Positions 41,782-50,870 are shown, numbered from the stretch's first letter. The stretch: 64,000 nt of DNA from Haloechinothrix halophila YIM 93223 (GCF_000504245.1 NZ_KI632509.1:3019751-3083750); one strand, 5' to 3'. Translations and numbers: made by a program. Notes: generated from the letters alone by a model not told the origin.

Positions 41782-43217
41782 GCCTGCTCGAACTGCGCGA
41801 CCTTGCCGTACGTCACGGCGACACCGCGCTCGTCGACGTCGCGGACATCAGTGTCAAGTCGGGCCAGGCGCTCACGATCGTCGGCGAGAGCGGCTCCGGC
41901 AAGTCGCTGCTCGCCCACGCGGTCATGGGCACGATCACCACCGGGCTGGCGGTCGAGGGCACGATGTCCCTGGACGGCGTCCACTACGACCTCGCCGATC
42001 GGGCGAACCGCAAGCACCACTGGGGCAGGGAGCTCGCGCTGCTCCCGCAGGAACCCGCGCTTGCCCTCGACCCCACGATGCGGGTGCGCGACCAGGTCGC
42101 AGAAGGGGCGCCTGGGTTCCGGTCCCGCCGCAAGGCGGCGCTGCGCCGTGCCGAGGACACGCTCGGCCGGCTCAACCTCGGACACGCCGCCCGCGCCTGG
42201 CCGCACACCCTCTCCGGCGGGATGGCGCAGCGCGTCGCGTACGCGGCCGCCACGATCGGCGGCGCCCGCGTGCTGATCGTCGACGAGCCGACCAAAGGAC
42301 TGGACCGCGACTCGCTCGATCAGCTCGCCGACCTGCTCACCGAGCACGTCGCCACCGGTGGGCTACTGATCACGATCACCCACGACCTGCACCTCGCCCG
42401 CAAGCTCGGCGGCGAGCTGCTGGTGATGCGGGACGCCATCATCGTGGAGCGTGGCCCGGCGGATCGAGTGCTCACCACACCGGAGCACGACTACACCCGG
42501 CGGCTCGTCGCCGCGGAGCCCTCCCGCTGGCAGTACGAGTGGCTGGCCTCCCCCTTGGCAGACGCCACAGCCGACCCGGCGGCCGAGCCACTGGTCGCGG
42601 CCGAGAAGCTGGCGAAGTCCTACGGCGACACCGAACTGTTCCGGGACATCTCGCTGGAGATCCGGCCGGGCGAGCGATGGGCCTTGGCCGGGCCTAGCGG
42701 CGTCGGCAAGACCACGCTCGGCAACCTCCTACTGCGGCTCGGCGCGCCCGACGAGGGCACGGTGCGTCACCACAACGCCGTCGCGGGTGGCCGGTTGCAG
42801 AAGCTGTACCAGGACCCGGCACTGTCCTTCCCCGCGCGCGTCCGCCTGACGGATGCCATGCGCGACATCGTCCGCCGCCACGGCGTGCCGCCAGGACGGG
42901 TCGAGTCGCTGATGGCCACCCTCGGGCTCCCCGAAAGCCTCCTCCACCGGCTGCCCGGCCAGGTTTCCGGCGGCGAGCTGCAGCGGCTCGCGATCGTCCG
43001 CGCGATGTTGCTTGAACCGGCGCTGGTGTTCGCGGACGAGGCGACGTCCCGATTGGACCTGCTCACCCAGGAGCGCACCATGGACTGCCTCATGTCCGAA
43101 CTCACGCGGACGGGCTGTGCACTGCTGCTTGTCACCCACGACCGGGAACTGGCAACCGCTGTCGCGGATCACCACCTGCGGCTCGACCAGGCAGTACATC
43201 CGGTGGCTGTCCCGTGA
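41778..43217 (+). CDS. ABC importer ATPase, fused DppD-DppF type
   Basis: A 479-residue protein with two ATPase domains in one chain. The first has Walker A GESGSGKS near residue 37, signature LSGGMAQRVAY and Walker B VLIVDEPTKGLD; the second has Walker A GPSGVGKTT near residue 305, signature VSGGELQRLAI and Walker B LVFADEATSRLD. So one polypeptide replaces the usual DppD plus DppF pair. The C-terminal Cys-rich iron-sulfur motif of DppD/OppF is absent. ATG 41778 overlaps the DppC stop (ATGA). It powers the importer from the cytoplasmic side. Confidence 0.9.
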   Translation: MSLLELRDLAVRHGDTALVDVADISVKSGQALTIVGESGSGKSLLAHAVMGTITTGLAVEGTMSLDGVHYDLADRANRKHHWGRELALLPQEPALALDPTMRVRDQVAEGAPGFRSRRKAALRRAEDTLGRLNLGHAARAWPHTLSGGMAQRVAYAAATIGGARVLIVDEPTKGLDRDSLDQLADLLTEHVATGGLLITITHDLHLARKLGGELLVMRDAIIVERGPADRVLTTPEHDYTRRLVAAEPSRWQYEWLASPLADATADPAAEPLVAAEKLAKSYGDTELFRDISLEIRPGERWALAGPSGVGKTTLGNLLLRLGAPDEGTVRHHNAVAGGRLQKLYQDPALSFPARVRLTDAMRDIVRRHGVPPGRVESLMATLGLPESLLHRLPGQVSGGELQRLAIVRAMLLEPALVFADEATSRLDLLTQERTMDCLMSELTRTGCALLLVTHDRELATAVADHHLRLDQAVHPVAVP

Positions 43218-43229
43218 ACCCCGCGGCGA

Positions 43230-44975
43230 TCACGGGCGGTCGAACATGTTGGGCAGACCAGCCCGGTACAGCTGGGCGTCGGTGCGTTTCAGCGCCTCCA
43301 ACTCCGGTGGGTTGTACAGCTCGAACACCGGGGCGCGCTCCGCGTTGGAGCCGGCGGCGTCCAGCAGTGCGTTGACAGCCCGCCGGGCGGCCTCGTTGGC
43401 GCCCTCCATCGTCGCCAGGTCCACACTGGTCCGCACGTGGTCGCCCGCCAGAAACAGGTTCGGCACGAGCGTGCGAGCCTCGGGGCGCTTCTCCCACGAG
43501 CTGACCGTGTTGATCAGCAACGGCTCCTCATTGCTGTTCTCCCCTGTCTCCGGATGCCACTGGATCGCGGGGTCGAGGAACCACGAACGGTACTCCGGCA
43601 ACGTCCACTTGCCGGTGTCTTCCAGGTGGTCGCGGAGCTGCGCCCAGGTCTCGACGGCGATCTCCTCAGGGGTGCAGCGCTTGGCTGGCTTGCCGAAGCG
43701 GATACCCGGCGTGTCCCAGTCAGAGATGTCGACCGACAAGCAGTCGACCGCGCGGCCGTCGCCGTAGTCGCGCGCGAAGTCCCGGTGCTCCCAGAATTGC
43801 GCCTGGGTGAGCGCGGTGATCGCCCACGGCGAGTCGAGGCAGGCGATGTGGCCGTGGGTGATGTCGACCGTGTCAGCGAGGTAGTACTGGATGCCGGTCA
43901 TCCAGTCGGCGAACAGGTCGTCCATCAGCTCAAGGCTCGGGTCGAGCGCCAGTATCTCGGGGGACCACAGCTGCCGGGCCCGCTCCATGGGCATCGCGCA
44001 GACGAACCAGTCCGCCTCGACCTCCGTGGCATGTCCCTCGGCGTCGCGGACCCGCGCCGAGGTGACCCGCCCGCCGCCGACCGTGAGCGCTTCCACCGCC
44101 TGTCCGATGTGGAACCGCACGCCCAGCGCCCGCAGCAGCCGCACCCACGGGTCGATCCATGCTTCGTTCGTGGGGGCGTTGAGCACCCGGTCCAGTTCGC
44201 CTTCGCTGCCTCGGCCCATCATGTTCATCAGGAACGCCTCGGCCATCGTGCCGATCGTCCGCGTGCTCGCGGTGTCCTCCTTGGCGGCGACCAGGGTGGT
44301 CGTCATGCCACGGGCGACGACCGTGCGGTACTCGTCGGAGTACTCGTGGGCCCGCACATAGTCCATCCAGTTGCGGTGTTCCCACTGCCCGAAGCGCCGC
44401 TCGTCACTGCTGGTCAGGAACACGATCAGCCGGTTGGCGAAGAACTCAGCCTCCCACGGCGCGATGCCGCGCTGCCGGAGTATCTCCTCCACGATGATCC
44501 GCTGCAAACCTTCCGGGGTGAACTCCGACTGGTGCGGCAGGAAGCCGAACATCGCCGAGTCAGCGCGGCCTCGGTTGCGGGCGAAGATGCCGTCGGACGC
44601 CGTCACCAGGTTGTCCCACACACCGTTGGGATTGCCAGGAAACGGCGTGCGCCGCATGCTGTCCGGCACGTTGTGGTAAAAGCCGGGGAAGAATCGGAAC
44701 CCGTGCTCTCCCGGCAGGTCCCGCCTGCCCCCAACACCGGTGCCAGCGACGTCGATGCTGCGCGCCTTGCCGCCCAGCGCCTTGCGCTCGTAGACGTCGA
44801 CCTCGAAACCCCGTTCGGCCAGCTCGTGCGCGGCGGCCAGCCCGGCCATGCCGCCACCCAGCACGGCGACCCGCTTGCCAGGTGTGGCAGCGAGCGCGGG
44901 CGCGCCCAATCCGGTCGCCGCGGCCGCGAGCGCGGCACTCTCCAGAAAACGTCGGCGAGTGAGTCCGCCAGCCAT
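43230..44975 (-). CDS. Tat-exported FAD/NAD(P)-binding oxidoreductase (amine oxidase/HpnE-like)
   Basis: A 581-residue flavoprotein. The N-terminus TRRRFLESAALAAAATGLGA is a twin-arginine signal, so the folded enzyme with FAD is exported. The dinucleotide motif VAVLGGGMAGLAAAHELAER follows at about residues 36-55, and ERKALGGKARS completes the FAD site. The C-terminal FAD motif is LFLAGDHVRTSVDLATMEGA. It resembles phytoene-desaturase/hydroxysqualene-dehydroxylase-type enzymes, but the substrate is unknown. ATG 44975 follows AAGGAGGAC. A LuxR/TPR regulator lies upstream on the same strand, ending 116 bp before this start, and probably controls it. Confidence 0.85.
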   Translation of the reverse strand: MAGGLTRRRFLESAALAAAATGLGAPALAATPGKRVAVLGGGMAGLAAAHELAERGFEVDVYERKALGGKARSIDVAGTGVGGRRDLPGEHGFRFFPGFYHNVPDSMRRTPFPGNPNGVWDNLVTASDGIFARNRGRADSAMFGFLPHQSEFTPEGLQRIIVEEILRQRGIAPWEAEFFANRLIVFLTSSDERRFGQWEHRNWMDYVRAHEYSDEYRTVVARGMTTTLVAAKEDTASTRTIGTMAEAFLMNMMGRGSEGELDRVLNAPTNEAWIDPWVRLLRALGVRFHIGQAVEALTVGGGRVTSARVRDAEGHATEVEADWFVCAMPMERARQLWSPEILALDPSLELMDDLFADWMTGIQYYLADTVDITHGHIACLDSPWAITALTQAQFWEHRDFARDYGDGRAVDCLSVDISDWDTPGIRFGKPAKRCTPEEIAVETWAQLRDHLEDTGKWTLPEYRSWFLDPAIQWHPETGENSNEEPLLINTVSSWEKRPEARTLVPNLFLAGDHVRTSVDLATMEGANEAARRAVNALLDAAGSNAERAPVFELYNPPELEALKRTDAQLYRAGLPNMFDRP

Positions 44976-45091
44976 GCTTGTCCTCCTTTTTGACGAGGCG
45001 ACAACAGCATTAACGGCGGACGTCTCCCGGTGGTTACGCAATGACCGGCATAGACCCACGCGCTCCGCGCTACTCCCCACCCACCGGGCAC

Positions 45092-46726
45092 TCACGATTC
45101 GTCGCGCAGTGCGTGCACGACGGCCTCAGCCCGCGTGGTGACGCCGAGCTTGCCGAAGATGCTGCTGACGTGGTGTTCCACAGTCCGTTTGCTGATGTAG
45201 AGCCGCGTCGCGATCTCGTCGTTCGTCAGGCCCTCCGCGATGCGGGCCAGTACCTCGGACTCACGTCGGGTGAGCGCCCCCGCCCCTCGGGGCGCGGTCC
45301 GCCCGGATTGGCCGAGGCTGCGCAGGTGGCTGGCGGTGGCGTCCGCATCGGTGACGGCGGCGAGCGCGTCGAACGCGGCGAGTGCCGAGCGGGCCTCCGC
45401 GACCGCCACCTCGGGGACGGTGTCGGCGAGGAGTTGCGATATCGCCAGTCGGGTCCGCGCCTCTTCCAGCGGAAGTTCCGACGCGGCGAACTGCGGCAGC
45501 GCCGCTTCAAGGTGACCGAGGGCAGCGGGTTCGCCAGCGGCCGCGCAGACGATCCCGGCGGTGTACTCGGCGAGTGCTCGGAAGCGCGGCACATCCGACT
45601 CGGCCGCGATCGCGGCCAGTCGGCGGCAGAGCGCACGCGCCTCCTCGACCCGGCCACCTGCCAGCTCCACCTCGGCGAGCAACGCGAGTTCGGGCGCGTA
45701 CATCGCGTGATCGCCCGAGTTTGGCAGGAAGCGCCGCAGGATGCGACGCGCGACATCGCACTCACCGCGTGCCAGGTGCAGTCGGGCGAGTGGACGAACG
45801 GCGTAGGAGTCGAACTCGGACCCGGCGAGCAGCCTGGCTGCCTCGTCGTAGCGCCCCTGCCGCACTCGCAGGTCCGCGAGCCGCACGATGGCGCTGGAGC
45901 GCAAGGCGCCGTAGCTGGCGTCATAGAGCGCGATCGACGACTCCAGCTCGCGCTCGGCGTCCTCCCATCGCCCGGCGGCGGTCAGCACGCCGCCGTAGTG
46001 GGTACGGCAGATCGCCGACACCCAGGGCGCGTTCGACCGGGAGCCGAACGACGTCCCTATCGTCATCCACTGCCGGACACGCCGGACGTCCATCGTCAGC
46101 TCGCAGCACAGCAGCATGTGGCAGTAGATCTCGCCCGCCGTGTCGTAGTCGGACACCTCACCGCTTGTCGCGGCAGTGGCCGCCTCGTCGAGCCTGCGCA
46201 TCCCCTCGGCGATGCGACCAGCAAGCACCAGGGCGGTACCCTCGTGACCGAGCGCGCAGAATCGCAGGTTGGCGTCCCCGAACACGTCGGCGATCCGGGT
46301 GGCCTCGCGGACGTGGACGTCCTTTTCGGCCGGATCGTCGGTGATTCGGGCTTCCGCCAGCGCTACCCAGCCCGCCTCCACGCACTCCCCTGCTTCCTTC
46401 GCCAGGCTCCGTGCCCGCGCCAGCCAGCCCGCGGCCACCGCCTCATTGCCATAGACCGCAGCGTGCAGCGCGCACAACACGCGTCCCGCGATGAACATCG
46501 GCAGCCTGATCTGGCCGAGGTCGCGAGCGGCGACATAGGCGCGCTCGTAGTACTCGATCGCCTCGCGGTAGTCGCCCGACCATTCAACGGCACGGGCGAG
46601 GTGGTACAGCGTTTCCGCCGTCTCCTCTCGCAGCAGCGCGTCCGAGAGCAACGACCGTGCCCGCGCCCAGTCGCCCTCATCCAACGCGGCCTTGCCCGCG
46701 TCGAGCAGATCAGCCCCGGAGCTCAT
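45092..46726 (-). CDS. Large LuxR-type regulator with TPR-like repeats 2
   Basis: A 544-residue regulator of the same plan as that at 29715: about 460 residues of helical TPR-like repeats (AETLYHLARAVEWSGDYREA and many similar blocks) without a nucleotide-binding motif, then a LuxR helix-turn-helix at the C-terminus (LTRRESEVLARIAEGLTNDE then YISKRTVEHHVSSIFGKLGV). ATG 46726 is chosen by the start of the repeats. It lies upstream of the Tat-exported flavin oxidoreductase and is divergent from a methyltransferase; either may be its target. Confidence 0.85.
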   Translation of the reverse strand: MSSGADLLDAGKAALDEGDWARARSLLSDALLREETAETLYHLARAVEWSGDYREAIEYYERAYVAARDLGQIRLPMFIAGRVLCALHAAVYGNEAVAAGWLARARSLAKEAGECVEAGWVALAEARITDDPAEKDVHVREATRIADVFGDANLRFCALGHEGTALVLAGRIAEGMRRLDEAATAATSGEVSDYDTAGEIYCHMLLCCELTMDVRRVRQWMTIGTSFGSRSNAPWVSAICRTHYGGVLTAAGRWEDAERELESSIALYDASYGALRSSAIVRLADLRVRQGRYDEAARLLAGSEFDSYAVRPLARLHLARGECDVARRILRRFLPNSGDHAMYAPELALLAEVELAGGRVEEARALCRRLAAIAAESDVPRFRALAEYTAGIVCAAAGEPAALGHLEAALPQFAASELPLEEARTRLAISQLLADTVPEVAVAEARSALAAFDALAAVTDADATASHLRSLGQSGRTAPRGAGALTRRESEVLARIAEGLTNDEIATRLYISKRTVEHHVSSIFGKLGVTTRAEAVVHALRDES

Positions 46727-46851
46727 CGTGGTATCAGCATGCCACCGCGAACCAGACAGCACAGAATACGTGCCGGAATAGGTACACGCACCCGTGTTTC
46801 GCGCTCATGGTCGGCCGATGCTCGTCGGTGAAACCGAGCAAGGAGGACGAC

Positions 46852-47655
46852 ATGGCCAGCCCAGAGACATTCCAGATCCCGTTAGAAGCCGCCGAGCTGT
46901 ACGAGTCGCGGTTCGTCCCCGCGATCTTCGCCGAGTGGGCGCCACTGCTGGTGGACGCAGCGGGCGTCGGCCCAGGCCAGGCGGTGCTCGACGTCGCCTG
47001 CGGCACCGGCATCGTCGCCCGCACCGCGGCAGACCGCATCGGCTCCGCCGGCGCGGTCATCGGACTCGACCGCAACGAGGCGATGCTCACCGTGGCGCGG
47101 CGGGTGCGCCCCGATCTGACCTGGCAGCAAGGCGACGTGGCCAACCTGCCGTTCCCCGCGCGAACCTTCGACACCGTGTTGTGCCAGATGGCGCTCATGT
47201 ACTTCCCCGACCAGGTCAAGGCCATCGCGGAGATGGCGCGGGTAACGACAGCAGGCGGCACTGTCGCGATCGCCGTGCCCGCCAGTCTTACTGACCAGCC
47301 CGCATACGAGCCGCTGGCCGATGTCGTCATCGAAGCGGCAGGAGCCGAAGCGGGTGCCCTGATCACGGAGACCCAGTGGTCCTGCGGTGACCTCGACCAG
47401 CTTCGTGGCTGGTTCGACGCGGCAGGTCTGCGTGTCGAGACCACGCGGACGCATCTTGGCGCGGCACGCTTCGGCTCCATCGACGAGCTGGTCGCGACCG
47501 AGGTGGAGGGGTCACCGTTGATCAGCCGCATCGACCACGCAACCTACGACGACATCACACGCGGCGCCCGACGCGCGTTGCGGCCCTTCGTCACCGACAC
47601 CGGCGCCGTGCACGCTCCGCTGCGTGGCCACATCGTCGTCGGCCGGGTCACCTGA
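46852..47655 (+). CDS. Class I SAM-dependent methyltransferase
   Basis: A 267-residue UbiE-like methyltransferase. Motif I is VLDVACGTGIVARTAA near residues 43-58, strand 2 ends in VIGLDRNEAMLTVA, and TFDTVLCQMALMYFPD is the motif II region. The C-terminal cap (about residues 150-260) differs from ubiquinone/menaquinone enzymes and would bind the unknown substrate. ATG 46852 follows a very strong AAGGAGG site. It is divergent from the LuxR/TPR gene across 125 bp, an arrangement also seen with the methyltransferase/AraC pair at 7-9 kb. Confidence 0.85.
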   Translation: MASPETFQIPLEAAELYESRFVPAIFAEWAPLLVDAAGVGPGQAVLDVACGTGIVARTAADRIGSAGAVIGLDRNEAMLTVARRVRPDLTWQQGDVANLPFPARTFDTVLCQMALMYFPDQVKAIAEMARVTTAGGTVAIAVPASLTDQPAYEPLADVVIEAAGAEAGALITETQWSCGDLDQLRGWFDAAGLRVETTRTHLGAARFGSIDELVATEVEGSPLISRIDHATYDDITRGARRALRPFVTDTGAVHAPLRGHIVVGRVT

Positions 47656-47801
47656 CTCGACACGACCACATGCGCACCGACGTCGCGGCCACGGCTCGCT
47701 GTCCGGAACTGTCTCCGGCACACCGGTCACAAGCCAGGCGTCCGAGACGTCCAACTCTCTGACGCCATCGTTGGGATGGTGCAGTTGGAAAGGAGACGAC
47801 G

Positions 47802-48197
47802 ATGACCGAACGTTCCGTTCCCGGGACCCCCGGGGAGTTGCTTGAACTGGTCGCCGCGCACGCCGCCACGGGCGACGTCGACGCACTGGTCGCACTGCAC
47901 AGCGATGATGCGGTCTTCCAGCCGGAGCCAGCCGTTGTGTATCGTGGTCATGACGAGATCAGGGCGGCGCTGAAGGAGTTCACGACGCTCAACCCGCGGA
48001 TCACCTATCACGGCGAGCGCGACGTCGTTCAGGCGGGTACTGTCGCACTGGTGGCGAGCAGGTGGTCCATGACGGGTACGGCCCCGGACGGGTCGACCGT
48101 CCGCGAGGGCGGGCTCAGCGCCGACGTCCTCCGGCAACGTGACGACGGTTCCTGGTGCGTCGTGATCAACCAACCGCGCGGCGAGCCGATTACATGA
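47802..48197 (+). CDS. SnoaL/DUF4440-like small protein
   Basis: A 131-residue NTF2-fold protein: HAATGDVDALVALHSDDAVF near residues 22-41, then YRGHDEIRAALKEFTTLNPR and a beta-rich second half. These folds serve as polyketide cyclases, ketosteroid isomerases or ligand-binding modules. The gene starts after AAAGGAGACGACG and overlaps the ECF sigma factor gene by four bases (ATGA). SnoaL-like domains are fused to the C-terminus of some ECF sigma factors and regulate them, so this free-standing protein may sense a ligand for the next gene (inference). Confidence 0.82.
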   Translation: MTERSVPGTPGELLELVAAHAATGDVDALVALHSDDAVFQPEPAVVYRGHDEIRAALKEFTTLNPRITYHGERDVVQAGTVALVASRWSMTGTAPDGSTVREGGLSADVLRQRDDGSWCVVINQPRGEPIT

Positions 48198-49021
48198 CCG
48201 ATGCAACGCCGGACGAGCTCGCCCTACTCGCGGGACGGGCCAAGGATGGCGACGCCGACGCGTTGACCACCCTGCTGGCGGCGATCACCGATCGGGTGTA
48301 CCGGTTGGCGTTGCGCATGGTCACGCAACCCGCCGACGCGGAGGACGCGACGCAGGAGATCCTGATCCGGATCATGACGAAGCTGTCGACGTTCCGTGGC
48401 GACGCGGCGTTCCTGACGTGGGTGCACCGGATCGCGGTGAACCATCTGCTCGATCGGAAGCGGAGTCCGGTCGAGCAGATGGAACTCACCTTCGACGCCT
48501 ACACCGAGGGCCTGCTCGACGGACTGGCGACGACGTCGAGCACGTCGCCTGACGCGGAGCTGCTGGCCGAGGAAGTACGGCTTGCCTGCACGCAGGCGAT
48601 GCTGACCTGCCTCGATCGGGAGCACCGGCTCGCCTACGTGCTGGGCGAGGTCTTCCAGATCGCGTCGGAGGAAGCAGCCGAGATCTGCGAGGTACCCGCG
48701 GCCACGTACCGCAAGCGGCTGTCACGGGCGAGGACGCGCATCCGGGAGTTCGTCGGGCGCAACTGCGGTCTCGTCAATCGCGCCGCCCCGTGCCGGTGCG
48801 AGCGCAGGATCGACGTCGCCGTGAGCACCGGGCGGATCGACCCGCGACAACCAGAGTTCGCCACGCATCCGGTGACAACGGCCCGTGCCGAGATGGGCGA
48901 GTTATTCGACGCCGCCACGCTGTTCCGCAGTCACCCCGAATACGCGGCACCGGAACGGTTGCGGAGCCGGGTGAGCGAACTGGTGCGCTCCGGCCGCTAC
49001 CTCGTGCTCGACGGGAACTAG
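48194..49021 (+). CDS. ECF sigma factor with Cys-rich C-terminal extension
   Basis: A 275-residue sigma-70 family protein. Region 2 includes DAEDATQEILIRIMTKLSTF then RGDAAFLTWVHRIAVNHLLD (residues about 47-88) and region 4 is AYVLGEVFQIASEEAAEICE then VPAATYRKRLSRAR (about 150-185). After region 4 comes an extension of some 85 residues with CGLVNRAAPCRCERR, three cysteines that could bind zinc or sense redox, so no anti-sigma factor need be encoded nearby. ATG 48194 overlaps the SnoaL-like gene. It is convergent with ohr, with a strong terminator between, and might respond to the same stress. Confidence 0.86.
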   Translation: MTDATPDELALLAGRAKDGDADALTTLLAAITDRVYRLALRMVTQPADAEDATQEILIRIMTKLSTFRGDAAFLTWVHRIAVNHLLDRKRSPVEQMELTFDAYTEGLLDGLATTSSTSPDAELLAEEVRLACTQAMLTCLDREHRLAYVLGEVFQIASEEAAEICEVPAATYRKRLSRARTRIREFVGRNCGLVNRAAPCRCERRIDVAVSTGRIDPRQPEFATHPVTTARAEMGELFDAATLFRSHPEYAAPERLRSRVSELVRSGRYLVLDGN

Positions 49022-49028
49022 AGCGCCG

Positions 49029-49064
49029 CGGTGGCCCGTTCGCGTCAGCTACAGCGGGCCACCG
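49029..49064. terminator. Bidirectional stem-loop between sigma factor and ohr
   Basis: Perfect 10-bp arms CGGTGGCCCG and CGGGCCACCG with a 16-nt loop, filling the gap between the convergent genes ending at 49021 and 49065. Confidence 0.7.
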
Positions 49065-49481
49065 TCAGGCGACTCGCACGTCCACGTCGATGTTGCCGCG
49101 CGTGGCGTTGGAGTAGGGGCACACCTGGTGCGCCGCGTCCGCCAAGGCCCGCGCGGTGTCCGGCTCGACGCCGGGCACGTCGACCTCCAACGTCACCGTC
49201 AGGCCGTAGCCCTGACCGTCGGGGCCGATGCCGACGGCCGCGGTCACCGAGGAGCCAGCGACGGACGTCTTCTGCTTGCGCGCCACCAGCTGCAGGGCAC
49301 TGTGGAAGCAGGCCGCGAAACCCGCGGCGAACAACTGCTCGGGGTTAGTGCCGTCGCCGCCCGCGCCGCCCAGCTCCTTCGGGACGCTCAGGTCGGTGAC
49401 GAGGGCGCGGTCGGATGACTCGACCTGCCCGTCACGACCAGAGCCGGTCGCGGTGGCTGTGGCGGTGTAGAGCGTCTTCAC
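49065..49481 (-). CDS. ohr: Organic hydroperoxide resistance protein
   Basis: Ohr is a dimeric thiol peroxidase that reduces organic and lipid hydroperoxides, recycled by lipoyl proteins. The 138-residue product has both active-site cysteines in conserved context: AAGFAACFHSAL and HQVCPYSNATRGNIDV. The N-terminus KTLYTATATATGSGRDGQV is typical. GTG 49481 behind TGGGAG is chosen; the upstream open frame belongs to the promoter region. A perfect 14-bp palindrome 64 bp upstream is a likely OhrR operator, though no ohrR gene is next to it. Confidence 0.93.
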   Translation of the reverse strand: MKTLYTATATATGSGRDGQVESSDRALVTDLSVPKELGGAGGDGTNPEQLFAAGFAACFHSALQLVARKQKTSVAGSSVTAAVGIGPDGQGYGLTVTLEVDVPGVEPDTARALADAAHQVCPYSNATRGNIDVDVRVA

Positions 49482-49544
49482 GATGGATCTCCCAACTGAC
49501 GGTTCGCCGATCCTGTTCCTACGGTCGAACCTAGCGTTATATTC

Positions 49545-49558
49545 AGTTGTGCACAACT
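49545..49558. promoter_or_regulatory. OhrR-type operator AGTTGTGCACAACT
   Basis: A perfect 14-bp palindrome followed by the related TAATTGTG, in an AT-rich stretch upstream of ohr. On the ohr strand TATAAC lies just downstream as a possible -10, so a MarR/OhrR repressor here would cover the promoter. Confidence 0.6.
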
Positions 49559-49755
49559 TAATTGTGTGTAATCTACTTCACCTCAGCCGTCCTGTCGCTG
49601 ATGGCGCCACCAGAAGCACGAAAGATGCACTCCAGATGTGATCCGGGCCACGACCCTGAGTCGCCCGGGCTATTGACGAGGCGTCGGCACGTCCTGGAAG
49701 CTGGGCCACCTGAAGGTAAGCAAGCGCTTAGTCAGCGCAGTCGAGGAGGAGCCAG

Positions 49756-50766
49756 ATGGGCCGCACGAATCACCAGTACCGGCTTGCCGCGCGACCGGTC
49801 GGGCTGCCGACGCCTGCCGATTGGGAGTACGTCGCGGAGCCCGTCGCGGAGCCGGGCGACGGCGAGCTGGTGGTCAAGGTGCGCTACCTGTCGCTGGACC
49901 CGGCCATGCGCGGCTGGATGAACGAGGGTAAGTCCTACATCCGCCCCGTCGGGATCGGTGAGGTGATGCGCGCGGGCGGCGTGGGTCAGGTGATCGCCTC
50001 CCGCAACCCGCGGTTCGCCGTCGGCGACTACGTGTCGGGCACGCTCAACGTGCAGGAATACTGCCTCTCGGACGGAACCGGCCTGACGACGGTCGACCCG
50101 GCGCTGCCGCTGCCCGTGTACCTGAGCGTCCTCGGCATGCCCGGCATGACCGCGTACTTCGGCCTGCTCGACATCGGACGACCCGAGCCCGGCCAGACCG
50201 TCGTCGTCTCCGGCGCCGCCGGCGCGGTCGGCAGCGTGGTCGGCCAGATCGCCAAGATCAAGGGATGCCGGGTCGTCGGCATCGCGGGCGGTGAGCAGAA
50301 GTGCCGCCTGGTCACGGAGCGGTTCGGCTTCGACGCCTGCATCGACTACAAGTCCCAGGACGTGCGCACGGCCCTGCGCGAGACGGCGCCCGATGGTGTC
50401 GACGTCTACTTCGACAACGTCGGCGGCGAGGTCCTCGATGCCGCGCTGGCCCGGCTGGCGCGCGGCGCCCGCGTCGTCATCTGTGGCGCGATCTCGCAGT
50501 ACAACGCCACCGACCAAGTCCGGGGCCCTGCGAATTACATGTCGCTGCTGATCAATCGCGCCTCTATGACCGGGATGGTCGTCTTCGACTACGCCGACCG
50601 CTATCCCGAAGCCACTACCGAGCTGGCCGAATGGATGTCGGCAGGCAAGCTCCGGTCGCTGGAGGACATTGTGGACGGTGGCGTGCGGGCATTCCCCGAC
50701 ACCCTGCTGCGGCTGTTCAAGGGCGAGAACACCGGCAAGCTCGTGCTCAAGGTCGCCGACGAGTAA
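49756..50766 (+). CDS. NADP-dependent medium-chain reductase (prostaglandin/curcumin reductase type)
   Basis: A 336-residue zinc-free MDR enzyme. The domain opens with the usual YRLAARPVGLPTPADWEYVA; LSLDPAMRGWM is the family's substrate region, and the cofactor loop is VVVSGAAGAVGSVVGQIAKI near residues 148-167, followed by GIAGGEQKCRLV, where the basic residues favour NADP. Members reduce the C=C bond of unsaturated ketones and aldehydes. ATG 49756 follows GAGGAGGAGCC. The gene stands alone between ohr and the pyrimidine-reductase gene, and may detoxify enones. Confidence 0.9.
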   Translation: MGRTNHQYRLAARPVGLPTPADWEYVAEPVAEPGDGELVVKVRYLSLDPAMRGWMNEGKSYIRPVGIGEVMRAGGVGQVIASRNPRFAVGDYVSGTLNVQEYCLSDGTGLTTVDPALPLPVYLSVLGMPGMTAYFGLLDIGRPEPGQTVVVSGAAGAVGSVVGQIAKIKGCRVVGIAGGEQKCRLVTERFGFDACIDYKSQDVRTALRETAPDGVDVYFDNVGGEVLDAALARLARGARVVICGAISQYNATDQVRGPANYMSLLINRASMTGMVVFDYADRYPEATTELAEWMSAGKLRSLEDIVDGGVRAFPDTLLRLFKGENTGKLVLKVADE

Positions 50767-50870
50767 GGGCCGTCCACTGACGACACGAGCCGCCGCTTAG
50801 CGTTCCCATCCCAACGTGGCGTGCCCTGCTCTCGGACCGGCGCATGGCTGGGTGCATCCGCTGGCGGTCG

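Noticed and set aside
45041-46831. 596-codon plus-strand frame
   Set aside because: Antisense shadow of the LuxR/TPR gene; high-GC genes commonly leave the opposite frame open.
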